Below, one piece after another: positions 1-8,224 of a DNA stretch of 53,263 nt; position 1 is the first letter of the stretch, and each line of letters opens with the position of its first letter. The position numbers and the translations under genes are program-made. This stretch comes from an uncultured Acetatifactor sp. (GTDB lineage Bacteria > Bacillota > Clostridia > Lachnospirales > Lachnospiraceae): positions 1 to 53,263 of the forward strand of contig CAJUAH010000028.1 of assembly GCA_910584375.1 (NCBI GenBank). Reading direction: 5' to 3'. The notes beneath the pieces are model-generated. The model was not told the DNA's origin. It did no database searches and saw only the letters and a list, made by a program, of their open reading frames with translations.

Positions 1-33
1 ATGTTGGGATATCCAACAAAGAACAAATGATAG

Positions 34-606
34 ACACCCCAAACCACCTACACCTACAACGAAAAAGGCCAGCTCACCACACTGACCGCCCCCGGCGGCG
101 CCATAACCTACGCCTACGACCCCCTAAGCCGCCTGACCGGCGTGACCCGGGACGGACAACCCCTGAGAAAATACACCTACGATGCCCTGGGCAACCGCAC
201 CGCCAAAGAAGACTACACCGGCCAGCCCCCCCACCCTGACCACATACCGATACAATGCCAACAACCAGATGACCGCCCTCATAGATGCGTGACAAGAACA
301 GACCTATACCTACGACCGCAGGGGCAACCTGACGACAGTAACCACAGGAGAACAACTGAACAACTGCTGAAGATATTTACCTTCGACGCTGCCAACCACA
401 TGACCGCTGCCCTCCAGACCAAAGACGGCGTGGAAAATGATCCATCAGATAATATCATTGCAGCAGGCGCAGAGACAGGAAATCAAAGATTAATCGAATT
501 GGCCAAAGCGGATGCAAGAGCAATCGGTTTTATTTTTCAAGAATATGAAACCGACATGAATGGAGGCTATGCAGTTTTGTTAGTAGTTAATCTAACGGAA
601 AAATAA
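34..606 (+). pseudogene. Degenerate RHS/YD-repeat protein fragment
   Basis: The translation shows typical YD repeats (YTYNEKGQL, YAYDPLSRLTGV, YTYDALGNRTAKEDY), then loses frame at a run of seven C near 226-232. In the next frame the repeats continue (YRYNANNQMTAL, YTYDRRGNLTTV) but meet an in-frame TGA, and a third segment (FTFDAANHMTAALQTKDG) returns to the first frame. An in-frame TAG lies just before the first repeat, so the 5' part is missing. The last 55 codons to the stop at 606 (ending MNGGYAVLLVVNLTEK) do not look like YD repeats and are AT-richer, so they may be a displaced tail of another gene. RHS proteins are large secreted or surface polymorphic toxins; this copy cannot make one. 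Confidence 0.75.
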
Positions 607-650
607 GTACAATATAGTTGTTGGTTTCTTTTATATTACGGAGGGATGTC

Positions 651-1025
651 ATGACAAATAAAAAAATGATACTGTTTGCAGTGCTAATAATGGTTGGATT
701 AGGCATCATCTATCTATTATTTAGTAGAGGGAGAAACAAAATGGTTATTGATGTTGAGGGATTTGAGGTTGAGTATACGTCTACGGGTAGAAAATTGACA
801 ATCGAAGATATTTACGATATAGAACTTAAAAATTCAGCATACGACATTAATGATAGATTAGGGGAGCCAGATGCATGGATTGGTAGCGGAATGCCACGTC
901 CCGTTTATTTTTTGAAAGATAATAAAGTTGTAGTTTTTCATTTTAAATATCCGGCAGCTTTGGAGGAATTAATTAAAATTGTGCTTATTAATGAAAATGG
1001 AGAAAGTCAAATTATTAAAGAATAG
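651..1025 (+). CDS. Small membrane-anchored protein of unknown function
   Basis: This 124-residue protein has one N-terminal membrane segment (about residues 5-24) followed by a soluble domain with the phrase LGEPDAWIGSGMPRP, which recalls small lipoprotein-like folds but was not recognised. The ATG at 651 is chosen because GGAGGG lies about 6 bases upstream; an upstream TTG has no such site. It is AT-rich, unlike the C-rich RHS fragment before it and the GC-rich lac genes after it. Position just behind an RHS remnant is typical of polymorphic-toxin immunity or orphan cargo genes, but that is inference from place only. Confidence 0.6.
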   Translation: MTNKKMILFAVLIMVGLGIIYLLFSRGRNKMVIDVEGFEVEYTSTGRKLTIEDIYDIELKNSAYDINDRLGEPDAWIGSGMPRPVYFLKDNKVVVFHFKYPAALEELIKIVLINENGESQIIKE

Positions 1026-1086
1026 ACAGCAAACCACCATATACCAATGGAATAGACAGTATTAAGCAGGAGACATTTATGGAAAT

Positions 1087-1197
1087 ATGTGTTATGATCA
1101 TTATGAGTTTCCCGATATTCATAAAAGAGCAGTTGACGTATTGGAGAAAGGTTGTGATGATCAGACGATACTGAATACGGCATATGAAAAGGAGTGA
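1087..1197 (+). CDS. Possible 36-residue orphan or gene remnant
   Basis: The short frame begins MCYDHYEFPDIHKRAV and ends LNTAYEKE. Its composition looks protein-like, with an amphipathic acidic helix, and GCAGGAGA lies upstream. It could be the C-terminal end of a decayed gene or a small independent gene. Nothing identifies a function. Confidence 0.3.
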   Translation: MCYDHYEFPDIHKRAVDVLEKGCDDQTILNTAYEKE

Positions 1198-1253
1198 GGG
1201 AAACAGACGCGGCTGGCTGGAAGGCTGGGAAGAAAAGAAGGTGCGATATAGGT

Positions 1254-2195
1254 GTGAAAAAAACAAAGCGGATACTTTGGGTGTGTATATTTGTTTTGGC
1301 AGGAATTATCGACCTCACGGTTTTGATTGTAAACCTATACTACGCGCGGCAAGAAAATATATTTTTTACAGAATATGATGGGACATATGACAAAGAATGT
1401 ACGACCATTTACCAGTATAATTCCAGAATTAACGCTACGGTTGAGATAGGCAAGGTGCAGGGAAATCTCAATGATTGCGTCATAAACGATGAGGAGACCT
1501 TTATTACAGGTATAAGTAAAAGTGATGACGAGGGTTTTGAGATACTTAGGTATGATTTGGCTACCAAGTCGGTTGAAACGCTGGATGCAGCAAAGGAAAT
1601 AGCCGCACTGATAGACAATACTGCAATGGCATCAAAAATATTGTTATACAGTGGAGGGGATAAGGTTTTTGTTTCCTATATAGACAATAGGGACGGCATA
1701 AAATGGCTGTTTTACGATTTGAATTCAGGGAGATATGATATTTGCAAAGGAGAGTCGGGACGCTGCTGGACGATTCATAATGGTAGCCTTTGGTATATAT
1801 CCAATGGAGCAATATGTCAATATGATATGGAAAGCAAAGAAAAAACCCCAATAGCGAAGGCTGTATTTTCTGATTACGTAGTAATGCCAGAGACTGGCCT
1901 GGTGGCCTATACAATGGGGAACAGTATTAAAAAAATATATTTATATGACATAAGGACGCAAAAGAGCAATTGCATAGCCAGGGGAGGATGGAATACTTAC
2001 TATGGGGTTTTGTTGTGGACAAATTCCAGGTGGAGTGATAACGGAAGGGAATTTTTCTATGTCAAGTCTTTTCCAGGGTTTTTCAATGCATCCATAGAGC
2101 GGCTGATGGTATATGATGTGCTGACATGTAGGTCACGATGTATATATAGATCAAATATGACGACGAATTATTTTCAGTATGTAATGAAAAGATGA
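1254..2195 (+). CDS. Membrane-anchored beta-propeller-like protein, unknown function
   Basis: About 313 residues. A short basic start (KKTKRILW) leads into one membrane segment (roughly residues 7-27), followed by repeating strands with W/Y and aspartate turns such as VSYIDNRDGIKWLFYDLNSG and YLYDIRTQKSNCI. This pattern fits a TolB/WD-like extracellular propeller. The GTG at 1254 is preferred because GAAGG stands upstream and it opens directly into the signal anchor; the frame is open further up to 1194. The gene is AT-rich like its small upstream neighbours and unlike the lac genes that follow, so the 440-2200 stretch may share one foreign origin. No enzyme motif was seen. Confidence 0.55.
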   Translation: MKKTKRILWVCIFVLAGIIDLTVLIVNLYYARQENIFFTEYDGTYDKECTTIYQYNSRINATVEIGKVQGNLNDCVINDEETFITGISKSDDEGFEILRYDLATKSVETLDAAKEIAALIDNTAMASKILLYSGGDKVFVSYIDNRDGIKWLFYDLNSGRYDICKGESGRCWTIHNGSLWYISNGAICQYDMESKEKTPIAKAVFSDYVVMPETGLVAYTMGNSIKKIYLYDIRTQKSNCIARGGWNTYYGVLLWTNSRWSDNGREFFYVKSFPGFFNASIERLMVYDVLTCRSRCIYRSNMTTNYFQYVMKR

Positions 2196-2238
2196 GGTAA
2201 AGTTACGGCAAAATAATTTCATGTGAGGAGGACTAACA

Positions 2239-4368
2239 ATGCAGGCAGACATCAGATGGCTGGACGATCCCCGGGTGTTCCGGGTGGGGCAGGTTCCGGC
2301 CCACAGCGATCACAGGTATTACGCGGATCGGGAGAGCATGGCGGCGGAGGAATTTACATTGCGGCAGTGCCTGGACGGGGAATGGCAGTTCTGCTTTTCT
2401 GTGAATGCGGGCAGCAGACCCGTGGATTTTTACCGGGAGGACTGCGACAGGACGGGATGGGACAGCATTCCCGTGCCCATGCATATCGAGATGGCGGGCT
2501 ATGACAAGATACATTATATCAATGTGATGTACCCCTGGGAGGGGAAGATGTTTCGCCGCCCCGCCTGCACGGTGGAGGGAACCTGGCCCGACGGAGAAAC
2601 GGATATGGCGGCCGCGTGTGAGGAGCGCGGCGGCACAGGCGGCCTGGCGGACGCATGTGGGAAGTCAAGCGACGGATCAGGGAGCGCGGCGGCCGCCTGT
2701 GAAAAGTCCGGCAACGGCGCGGCGGCCTGGGCGGGGGACGGCAGTTTCAGCCAGGCATCCTACAACCCGGTGGGCTCCTATGTTAAGGTCTTCGACCTGG
2801 ATCCGGCGCTGCGGGGCAAGCCCGTAAGAGTCTGCTTTGAGGGCGTGGAGCAGGCCATGTACCTGTGGCTGAACGGCCAGTTCATCGGCTACGCGGAGGA
2901 CAGTTTTACCCCCTCGGAGCTTGACCTGACCCCCTATATCCGGGAGCGGGGCAATGTGCTGGCGGTGGAGGTACATAAGCGCAGCAGCGCGGCTTATCTG
3001 GAGGATCAGGATTTCTTTCGGTTTTTCGGTATTTTCCGCAGCGTGTATCTGTACGCCAGGCCTCTGCTGCATGTGGAGGATATGTGGGCCAAACCCAGAC
3101 TGCACGAGGACAACGCCTCCGGCAGCCTGGAGCTGGAGCTGCAGCTTGACGCCCGGGGGGAGGCGGCTGCCGCGTTGGAGGAGGACGGCGCGACTGCCCT
3201 CTGGATCGGCAGGGACGTGCCGCCCTTTACGGCGTCCGGCATGGCGGAGCGGGCAAAGGGCTCCTACCGGGTGGAGGTATCCCTGCAGGATGAGGCGGGC
3301 CGCCAGCTCTGGTCTGTCACGCTCCCGGCGGCCCGCAGTATACACATGGAGTCGCAGCGGGTCGGCAGCGTGACGCCCTGGGACAATCACAATCCCTGCC
3401 TCTATCGGCTGCTGCTCACGCTGCTGGGGCCGAAGGACGAGATTCTGGAATTGGTGCCCTACGACATCGGTTTCCGGCGGATCGAGATCGTGGACAAGGT
3501 GATCCGCCTAAACGGCAGGCGGCTGGTCTTCACCGGGGTGAACCGCCACGAGTGGAGCGCCACAGGCGGCAGAGTCATCACGGAGCGGGACATGGAGCAG
3601 GACATCCGCATATTTGAGGAGAACCATATCAACGCGGTGCGCACCAGCCACTACCCCAACCGGATCCCCTGGTATTATCTGTGCGACCGCCACGGGATCT
3701 ACATGATCTCCGAGACCAATCTGGAGACCCACGGTTCCTGGCAGAAACCGGGCGGGGACGAGACCTCCTGGAATATCCCGGGCAGCTTTCCCGCCTGGAG
3801 GGAGGCGGTGCTGGACCGGGCCAGAACCCATTTCGAGACTTTCAAAAACCACCCGGCGATCCTGATGTGGTCTCTGGGAAATGAGTCCCACGCGGGGGAC
3901 AACCTGGCTGCCATGCATGCATTTTTCAAGGAAAAAGACCCGGGGAGACTGGTACATTATGAGGGCGTGGTTCACAACCGGGCATATGAGGATCGGATCT
4001 CGGATGTGGAGAGCCAGATGTATGCCCCTCCGGAGGGGATAGCCGAATATCTGTCAAACGCCCCGAAAAAGCCCTTTATCCTCTGCGAATATATGCACGA
4101 CATGGGCAATTCCATGGGCGGCATGAAGTCCTATATGGATCTGCTGGACAGATTTGAGATGTATCAGGGCGCATTCATCTGGGACTATATGGACCAGGCC
4201 ATCGAGGTGGAGGACGAGGTGACAGGCAGAAAAGTGCTGCGCTACGGCGGGGATTTTGAGGATCGGCCCGCGGATTATGAGTTTTCCGGCAACGGGATCC
4301 TGTTCGCGGACAGAACGCCCAAACCGGCATTGCAGGAAGTGAGGTATTATTATGGAAAATATCGGTAA
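2239..4368 (+). CDS. lacL: GH2 beta-galactosidase large subunit (LacL type)
   Basis: This 709-residue protein carries the GH2 sugar-binding, immunoglobulin-like and TIM-barrel domains of a LacZ-type beta-galactosidase, which hydrolyses lactose and other beta-galactosides in the cytoplasm. The acid/base Glu549 lies in MWSLGNES and the nucleophile Glu617 in ILCEYMHDMGNS. It ends just after the barrel (EVRYYYGKYR), where single-chain enzymes continue into the small-chain domain encoded by the next gene. AGGAGG lies 7 bases before the ATG. Residues about 115-170 hold a Gly/Ala/Ser/Cys-rich insertion with two similar pieces (AAACEERGG, AAAACEKSGNG) inside the sugar-binding domain, absent from E. 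coli LacZ as I recall it. LacL/LacM pairs are known from lactobacilli; pairing here is inferred from layout. Confidence 0.88.
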   Translation: MQADIRWLDDPRVFRVGQVPAHSDHRYYADRESMAAEEFTLRQCLDGEWQFCFSVNAGSRPVDFYREDCDRTGWDSIPVPMHIEMAGYDKIHYINVMYPWEGKMFRRPACTVEGTWPDGETDMAAACEERGGTGGLADACGKSSDGSGSAAAACEKSGNGAAAWAGDGSFSQASYNPVGSYVKVFDLDPALRGKPVRVCFEGVEQAMYLWLNGQFIGYAEDSFTPSELDLTPYIRERGNVLAVEVHKRSSAAYLEDQDFFRFFGIFRSVYLYARPLLHVEDMWAKPRLHEDNASGSLELELQLDARGEAAAALEEDGATALWIGRDVPPFTASGMAERAKGSYRVEVSLQDEAGRQLWSVTLPAARSIHMESQRVGSVTPWDNHNPCLYRLLLTLLGPKDEILELVPYDIGFRRIEIVDKVIRLNGRRLVFTGVNRHEWSATGGRVITERDMEQDIRIFEENHINAVRTSHYPNRIPWYYLCDRHGIYMISETNLETHGSWQKPGGDETSWNIPGSFPAWREAVLDRARTHFETFKNHPAILMWSLGNESHAGDNLAAMHAFFKEKDPGRLVHYEGVVHNRAYEDRISDVESQMYAPPEGIAEYLSNAPKKPFILCEYMHDMGNSMGGMKSYMDLLDRFEMYQGAFIWDYMDQAIEVEDEVTGRKVLRYGGDFEDRPADYEFSGNGILFADRTPKPALQEVRYYYGKYR

Positions 4369-5470
4369 AGAGAGAAGCGGGTCCCTGACAGATACCGGGT
4401 CAGACAGCGCGGCGCCTGATACGCGGACGGAGGAAAACAAAAAGGAGCCGGGAAGTCCCGAGACAGCAGGGCCGGGAGGGGCGGCGCCGGATATGTGTGC
4501 GGGAGCAAAGATGCGGGTGGTGTACGGAGACTGCACCCTGGGGCTGCACGGAGAGGGCTTTGCCTATATCTTCAACTACGGCGACAAGAGTCTGGAATCT
4601 CTGGTAAAAAACGGCAGGGAGTGGATGTACCGGGGGCCTGCGCCCACCTTTTGGCGGGCGCTGACGGACAATGACCGGGGCAACGGATTCCATCTGCGCA
4701 GCGGTATATGGTTGGCGGCGGATAAGTTCATCCGCTGCACCGGGACAAAGGTTTTGGTGGACGGCGAGGACAAACAGCAGCCGGATCCGCTGGGCAATAA
4801 CCGCTATACCGGAACGGAGACTGCCGCCGCGGCGGAGATCGTCTATACCTACGCCACCGTCACCGTGCCCGCGGCCACCGTGGAGGTGGGCTACCGGGTG
4901 GACGCCCGGGGGCGGATCCTGGTCAGGGTACACTATCACGGGCTGGAGGGCCTGCCGGAGCTGCCTGTGTTCGGCATGCGCTTTGTGCTGCCCGCATTAG
5001 CGGAGGGCTTTACCTATGAGGGTCTGTCCGGGGAGACCTACCCCGACCGCATGGCAGGGGGCGTGCCGGGCATCTACGAGGTGGAGGGTCTGCCGGTGAC
5101 GCCCTATCTGACCCCCCAGGACTGCGGTATGCACATGGACACGAAATGGGTGCGGGTTCGTCCGGGCGCGGGCACAAGCAATGTGACCAGGGGGCCTCTG
5201 GCTCCGGGAGGAAACTGCGGGGACGGCGGGGACTGTCTGGAGATCCGCATGGACGACGCCCCCTTTGCGTTCTCCTGTCTGCCCTACACGGCGCTGGAGC
5301 TGGAGAACGCCACCCACCAGGAGGAGCTGCCGCCCGCCAGACGCACCGTGCTTTGCGTGCTGGGCGCGGTGCGGGGCCTGGGCGGCCGGGACAGTTGGGG
5401 TTCCCAGCCGGAGCCTCCCTATCACATAGACGCGGCAAAGGATATTCAGTACAGCTTTTGGATCGTCTAG
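4352..5470 (+). CDS. lacM: GH2 beta-galactosidase small subunit (LacM type)
   Basis: This 372-residue protein matches the beta-galactosidase small-chain domain (Bgal_small_N): FAYIFNYGDKSLESLVKNG, then FWRALTDNDRGNGF, and a conserved C-terminal sandwich. Its start overlaps the end of lacL by 17 bases in another frame, so the two are probably translationally coupled and assemble into one enzyme. About 52 N-terminal residues form a polar, Gly/Pro/Glu-rich tail before MRVVYGDCTLGLHG, where the family domain really begins; an internal start there is possible. A recent frameshift splitting a lacZ is less likely, because both parts are intact and the second has its own ATG. Confidence 0.85.
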   Translation: MENIGKERSGSLTDTGSDSAAPDTRTEENKKEPGSPETAGPGGAAPDMCAGAKMRVVYGDCTLGLHGEGFAYIFNYGDKSLESLVKNGREWMYRGPAPTFWRALTDNDRGNGFHLRSGIWLAADKFIRCTGTKVLVDGEDKQQPDPLGNNRYTGTETAAAAEIVYTYATVTVPAATVEVGYRVDARGRILVRVHYHGLEGLPELPVFGMRFVLPALAEGFTYEGLSGETYPDRMAGGVPGIYEVEGLPVTPYLTPQDCGMHMDTKWVRVRPGAGTSNVTRGPLAPGGNCGDGGDCLEIRMDDAPFAFSCLPYTALELENATHQEELPPARRTVLCVLGAVRGLGGRDSWGSQPEPPYHIDAAKDIQYSFWIV

Positions 5471-5531
5471 CCTTGTCCGGGCGGATTAAATTTACATGGT
5501 GAGAGGCAGTCTGATATGAGGAGGTAATTCT

Positions 5532-6191
5532 ATGGGTTGGCAAAGCTGTCCTTTTTTAGTGACACCCCTGGAGCTTGAAAAAGCCTTCGAGCCTTTTAAG
5601 CTTGTTATAAATAATGCCTGCGTGCCGATTGATTATGTAAATACTCCTGTCGAGGAGTTTCTTAAAATTTACTCCGCGGTGTATGAACGGCTGGTCGACG
5701 GTGACACTTTTGCCGGGAAAAATGTGGGACTGTTGAAACAGATTGCGATCACAACAAATTTATCGGATATAAAATTCGGCATGGAGCATAAGTTGGACGG
5801 GAAATGGGTCAAGGCTGTCATACATGACAAGCGATCCGTTTTACCCTATCTTGCGCCGTTTACGTTTCGCACATATACGGAAAACGGTAAATTGTATGTC
5901 AGCACCAGGGCCTCCTATCTGGCGTACTGCGACTCTATATTCGGTTATGAGATAAATTTTCCCAGGTTCAGCCAGAGCGACGCGGCCTATTATGGGCTTG
6001 CGAGTGAAAAGGAGCTTAGGGCGTACCCGGATTATGAGAGATTCAGGAAAAATATTCTGGGAATCACCAAGCCGTTCAGTTTCCGGCTGAACGGCTCGGA
6101 GAAAAAAACGGCTGTCAGAATAAGCGATGAGGTAAAGAAATGCCTGCCAAATTTATATTGTATCAAAAGTCAGGGTATAGAAGTATTATAG
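5532..6191 (+). CDS. Protein of unknown function (219 aa)
   Basis: A soluble 219-residue protein with a good ribosome site (GAGGAGG) before its ATG. It has no signal peptide or membrane segment and no motif I can name. It is AT-richer than the lac genes 60 bases upstream and may be a late insertion rather than part of a lactose operon. The mixed alpha/beta appearance and isolated position resemble immunity or orphan proteins, but nothing in the sequence proves that. Confidence 0.6.
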   Translation: MGWQSCPFLVTPLELEKAFEPFKLVINNACVPIDYVNTPVEEFLKIYSAVYERLVDGDTFAGKNVGLLKQIAITTNLSDIKFGMEHKLDGKWVKAVIHDKRSVLPYLAPFTFRTYTENGKLYVSTRASYLAYCDSIFGYEINFPRFSQSDAAYYGLASEKELRAYPDYERFRKNILGITKPFSFRLNGSEKKTAVRISDEVKKCLPNLYCIKSQGIEVL

Positions 6192-6283
6192 GTTCCCTGC
6201 TTAGATCACTTTCGGGGTATGTTGGAGTCGGCGGCGCACGGATTGGCGGTATACGGATTTGCGACACATGGAAACGAATTTGC

Positions 6284-6312
6284 TTGACGGAAATGTCCGG
6301 GAGTGCTATATT
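6284..6312 (+). promoter_or_regulatory. Strong sigma-A promoter for a short RNA
   Basis: TTGACG (6284-6289) and TATATT (6307-6312) are separated by exactly 17 bases. No open frame with a ribosome site follows before the terminator at 6353-6387, so the expected transcript is only about 70 bases long. Confidence 0.65.
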
Positions 6313-6318
6313 GTGAGT

Positions 6319-6387
6319 AGGCAAAGATATGATGTAAGGCATTTAGACAGAGAAAACCCCGGGGGCCATCCCGGGGCTTTCTTTTTT
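6319..6387 (+). ncRNA. Candidate small antisense RNA (type I antitoxin-like)
   Basis: Predicted from the promoter at 6284-6312 and the intrinsic terminator at 6353-6387. It runs head-on toward a tiny hydrophobic frame on the opposite strand, and the two share the terminator. This convergent layout is that of the Fst-type RNA I/RNA II toxin-antitoxin loci. Transcription start and partner are inferred. Confidence 0.4.
6353..6387. terminator. Bidirectional intrinsic terminator
   Basis: The arms CCCCGGG (6357-6363) and CCCGGGG (6370-6376) enclose a 6-base loop. AAAA precedes and CTTTCTTTTTT follows, so it can stop transcription from either side. Confidence 0.75.
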
Positions 6388-6397
6388 CAAGGCTGTG

Positions 6398-6502
6398 TTA
6401 TTCATCTCCGTCCAACCATTTGCATATGTAGTAGGCGACTACACCTGCCAGCACGGAGACAAAAAAGAAAAAAGGGTGATCCTGCCGGAAGTAATATGAC
6501 AT
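6398..6502 (-). CDS. Tiny hydrophobic protein, possible Fst-like type I toxin
   Basis: Read on the minus strand, the frame encodes one membrane helix with a charged tail: MSYYFRQDHPFF, then VSVLAGVVAYYICKWLDGDE and stop. The layout of a short helix, an AGVV core, an aromatic patch and a polar WLD tail matches small type I toxins of the Fst/Lpt kind. The frame is open 8 codons further up (to 6526) but has no good ribosome site, and a TAA closes it there; an ATG in another frame lies just before. The gene may therefore have lost its start through a frameshift. Confidence 0.4.
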   Translation of the reverse strand: MSYYFRQDHPFFFFVSVLAGVVAYYICKWLDGDE

Positions 6503-6579
6503 AAACAGGATGAGCAGGGTCAGAAATTACCGGATTGAACCATATTTATAACGAATACATGAGTATGTGAGAAAAGTAT

Positions 6580-6608
6580 TTGCCATTTTTCCAATTAAAT
6601 GGTATACT
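6580..6608 (+). promoter_or_regulatory. Promoter of the amino-acid ABC transporter operon
   Basis: TTGCCA (6580-6585) and TATACT (6603-6608) with a 17-base spacer, about 65 bases before the permease start. Confidence 0.65.
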
Positions 6609-6673
6609 TCAAGTCAAATCCTATGACTTTCATAGGAAAGGATTTGTATTCAGCAAGGGAGTAATATGAGACA

Positions 6674-7396
6674 ATGAGTGAAAGGCTGCTGGGGATTATC
6701 ATAGATTCCTTTACCAAAATCTTAATACCGGGCATCAAGGTGACGATACCGCTGACAGTGTTGTCGTTTTCTTTCGCCATGGTGATTGCCGTGGCCGTGG
6801 CCATGATCCAGTTCGCCAATGTGAAAGTGCTCAAGCAGATCAGCCGTTTTTATATCTGGGTGGTCAGAGGAACGCCGCTGCTGGTGCAGCTGTATGTGAT
6901 CTTTTACGGACTGCCCAACCTGGGGATTATCATCGATCCCTTTCCCTGCGCGGTGCTGGTGTTCTCCATCAACGAGGGGGCCTACTGTGCGGAGACCATG
7001 CGGGCGGCGCTGGAGTCCGTGCCCAAGGGACAGATCGAGGCCGGGTACTGCGTGGGGATGAGCTACTTGCAGATCATGCGGCGCATTGTATTGCCCCAGG
7101 CGTTCCGCATCGCTTTCCCGCCCCTGTCCAACTCCCTGATCAGCATGGTCAAGGACACCTCCCTGGCGGCCAATATCACGGTGGTGGAAATGTTTATGGC
7201 CACCCAGCGGATCGTGGCCAGAACCTATGAACCCCTGGCGCTGTATATTGAGGTGGGACTGATCTATCTGCTGTTCTGCACGGTGCTGACCGGGCTGCAG
7301 CATATGGGAGAGCGCAAGCTGAGCGTGACAGCGGAGAGGAGGAAAGACCCGTGGTACAGGCACGTAATATCACAAAGTCGTTTCAGACGCAGGTAG
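6674..7396 (+). CDS. Polar amino-acid ABC transporter permease
   Basis: A 240-residue integral membrane protein of the HisM/GlnP family with the family signature after the first helices (VVRGTPLLVQLYVIFYGLP) and the EAA loop that touches the ATPase (IEAGYCVGMSYLQIMRRIVLPQ). About five membrane segments are visible. It would form the channel for uptake of a polar amino acid such as cystine or glutamine; the substrate cannot be read from the permease. It overlaps the ATPase gene by 46 bases, so translation is coupled, and it has its own promoter at 6580. The matching binding protein is probably the lipoprotein at 9670. Confidence 0.9.
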   Translation: MSERLLGIIIDSFTKILIPGIKVTIPLTVLSFSFAMVIAVAVAMIQFANVKVLKQISRFYIWVVRGTPLLVQLYVIFYGLPNLGIIIDPFPCAVLVFSINEGAYCAETMRAALESVPKGQIEAGYCVGMSYLQIMRRIVLPQAFRIAFPPLSNSLISMVKDTSLAANITVVEMFMATQRIVARTYEPLALYIEVGLIYLLFCTVLTGLQHMGERKLSVTAERRKDPWYRHVISQSRFRRR

Positions 7397-8091
7397 TCCT
7401 GCGGGGGGTGGATCTCTCCGTGGAAAAAGGGGACGTGGTGGCGATCCTGGGCCCCAGCGGCTCCGGCAAGACCACGCTGCTGCGCTGTCTGAATTTTCTG
7501 GAGACGGCGGACGGCGGCACGCTGGAATTTGACGGGGAGATCTTTCAGATGGGCCATGTATCCAAAAAAGATATTGCCAGACTGCGGAAAAAGACAGCCT
7601 TTGTGTTCCAGAGCTATAATCTGTTCAGCAACAAGACCGCTCTGCAAAATGTGACGGAGGGTCTGATTATCGGGCGAAAAATGGATAAGATCCGGGCTGT
7701 GGAGATCGGCAGGCGGGCGCTGGATAAGGTGGGCCTGTCTGACCGCTACGACTACTATCCCCACCAGCTGTCCGGGGGACAGCAGCAGCGGGTGGGGATC
7801 GCCCGCGCCCTGGCCACAGACCCGGAGATCATCTATTTTGACGAGCCCACCTCGGCGCTGGACCCGGAGCTGATCGGGGAGGTGCTGACGGTGATGCGCC
7901 AGTTGGCCGAGGAGGGCATGACCATGCTGGTGGTTACCCATGAGATGAGTTTTGCCCGCAATGTCTCCAACAAGGTGGTCTTTATGGAGGACGGCAAGAT
8001 ACTGACCCAATGCGGCTCCAAAGAATTCTTTGAGAATCCCGGGGAGGAGCGGATCAGAACCTTTCTCAAGACCCTGAGGGGCGAGGCGTAG
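7351..8091 (+). CDS. Polar amino-acid ABC transporter ATP-binding protein
   Basis: A GlnQ/HisP-type ATPase of 246 residues. Walker A is GPSGSGKTT, the signature LSGGQQQRVGIARAL and Walker B IIYFDEPTSALDPEL, followed by the switch His in VVTHEMSFA. It energises the permease encoded just upstream, whose reading frame it overlaps. Translation starts at GTG 7351 behind GAGAGGAGG. The family normally works as a dimer on the inner face of the membrane. No terminator follows directly, so transcription could run into the next genes. Confidence 0.92.
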   Translation: MVQARNITKSFQTQVVLRGVDLSVEKGDVVAILGPSGSGKTTLLRCLNFLETADGGTLEFDGEIFQMGHVSKKDIARLRKKTAFVFQSYNLFSNKTALQNVTEGLIIGRKMDKIRAVEIGRRALDKVGLSDRYDYYPHQLSGGQQQRVGIARALATDPEIIYFDEPTSALDPELIGEVLTVMRQLAEEGMTMLVVTHEMSFARNVSNKVVFMEDGKILTQCGSKEFFENPGEERIRTFLKTLRGEA

Positions 8092-8224
8092 TGTGGCCGT
8101 ACTTGCTGTAGCCGTGTCTGTATACGGGAGCCGGGGCGCTTAAAGAGGGAAGGTTTGGCAGAGCAGTACTTTCTATCGCACTGCTACAGCATCCGTTCGG
8201 ATGGATAAACAGGAAGGCGCAGAT

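Noticed and set aside
4352..4368. Simple frameshift splitting a lacZ gene
   Set aside because: Both halves are complete at domain boundaries, the second has its own start, and the layout equals known LacL/LacM pairs.
8104..8189. TGCTGTAGC/GCTACAGCA inverted repeat downstream of the amino-acid ATPase gene
   Set aside because: The arms are short and the loop is about 70 bases; no T tract or known site, so chance pairing cannot be excluded.
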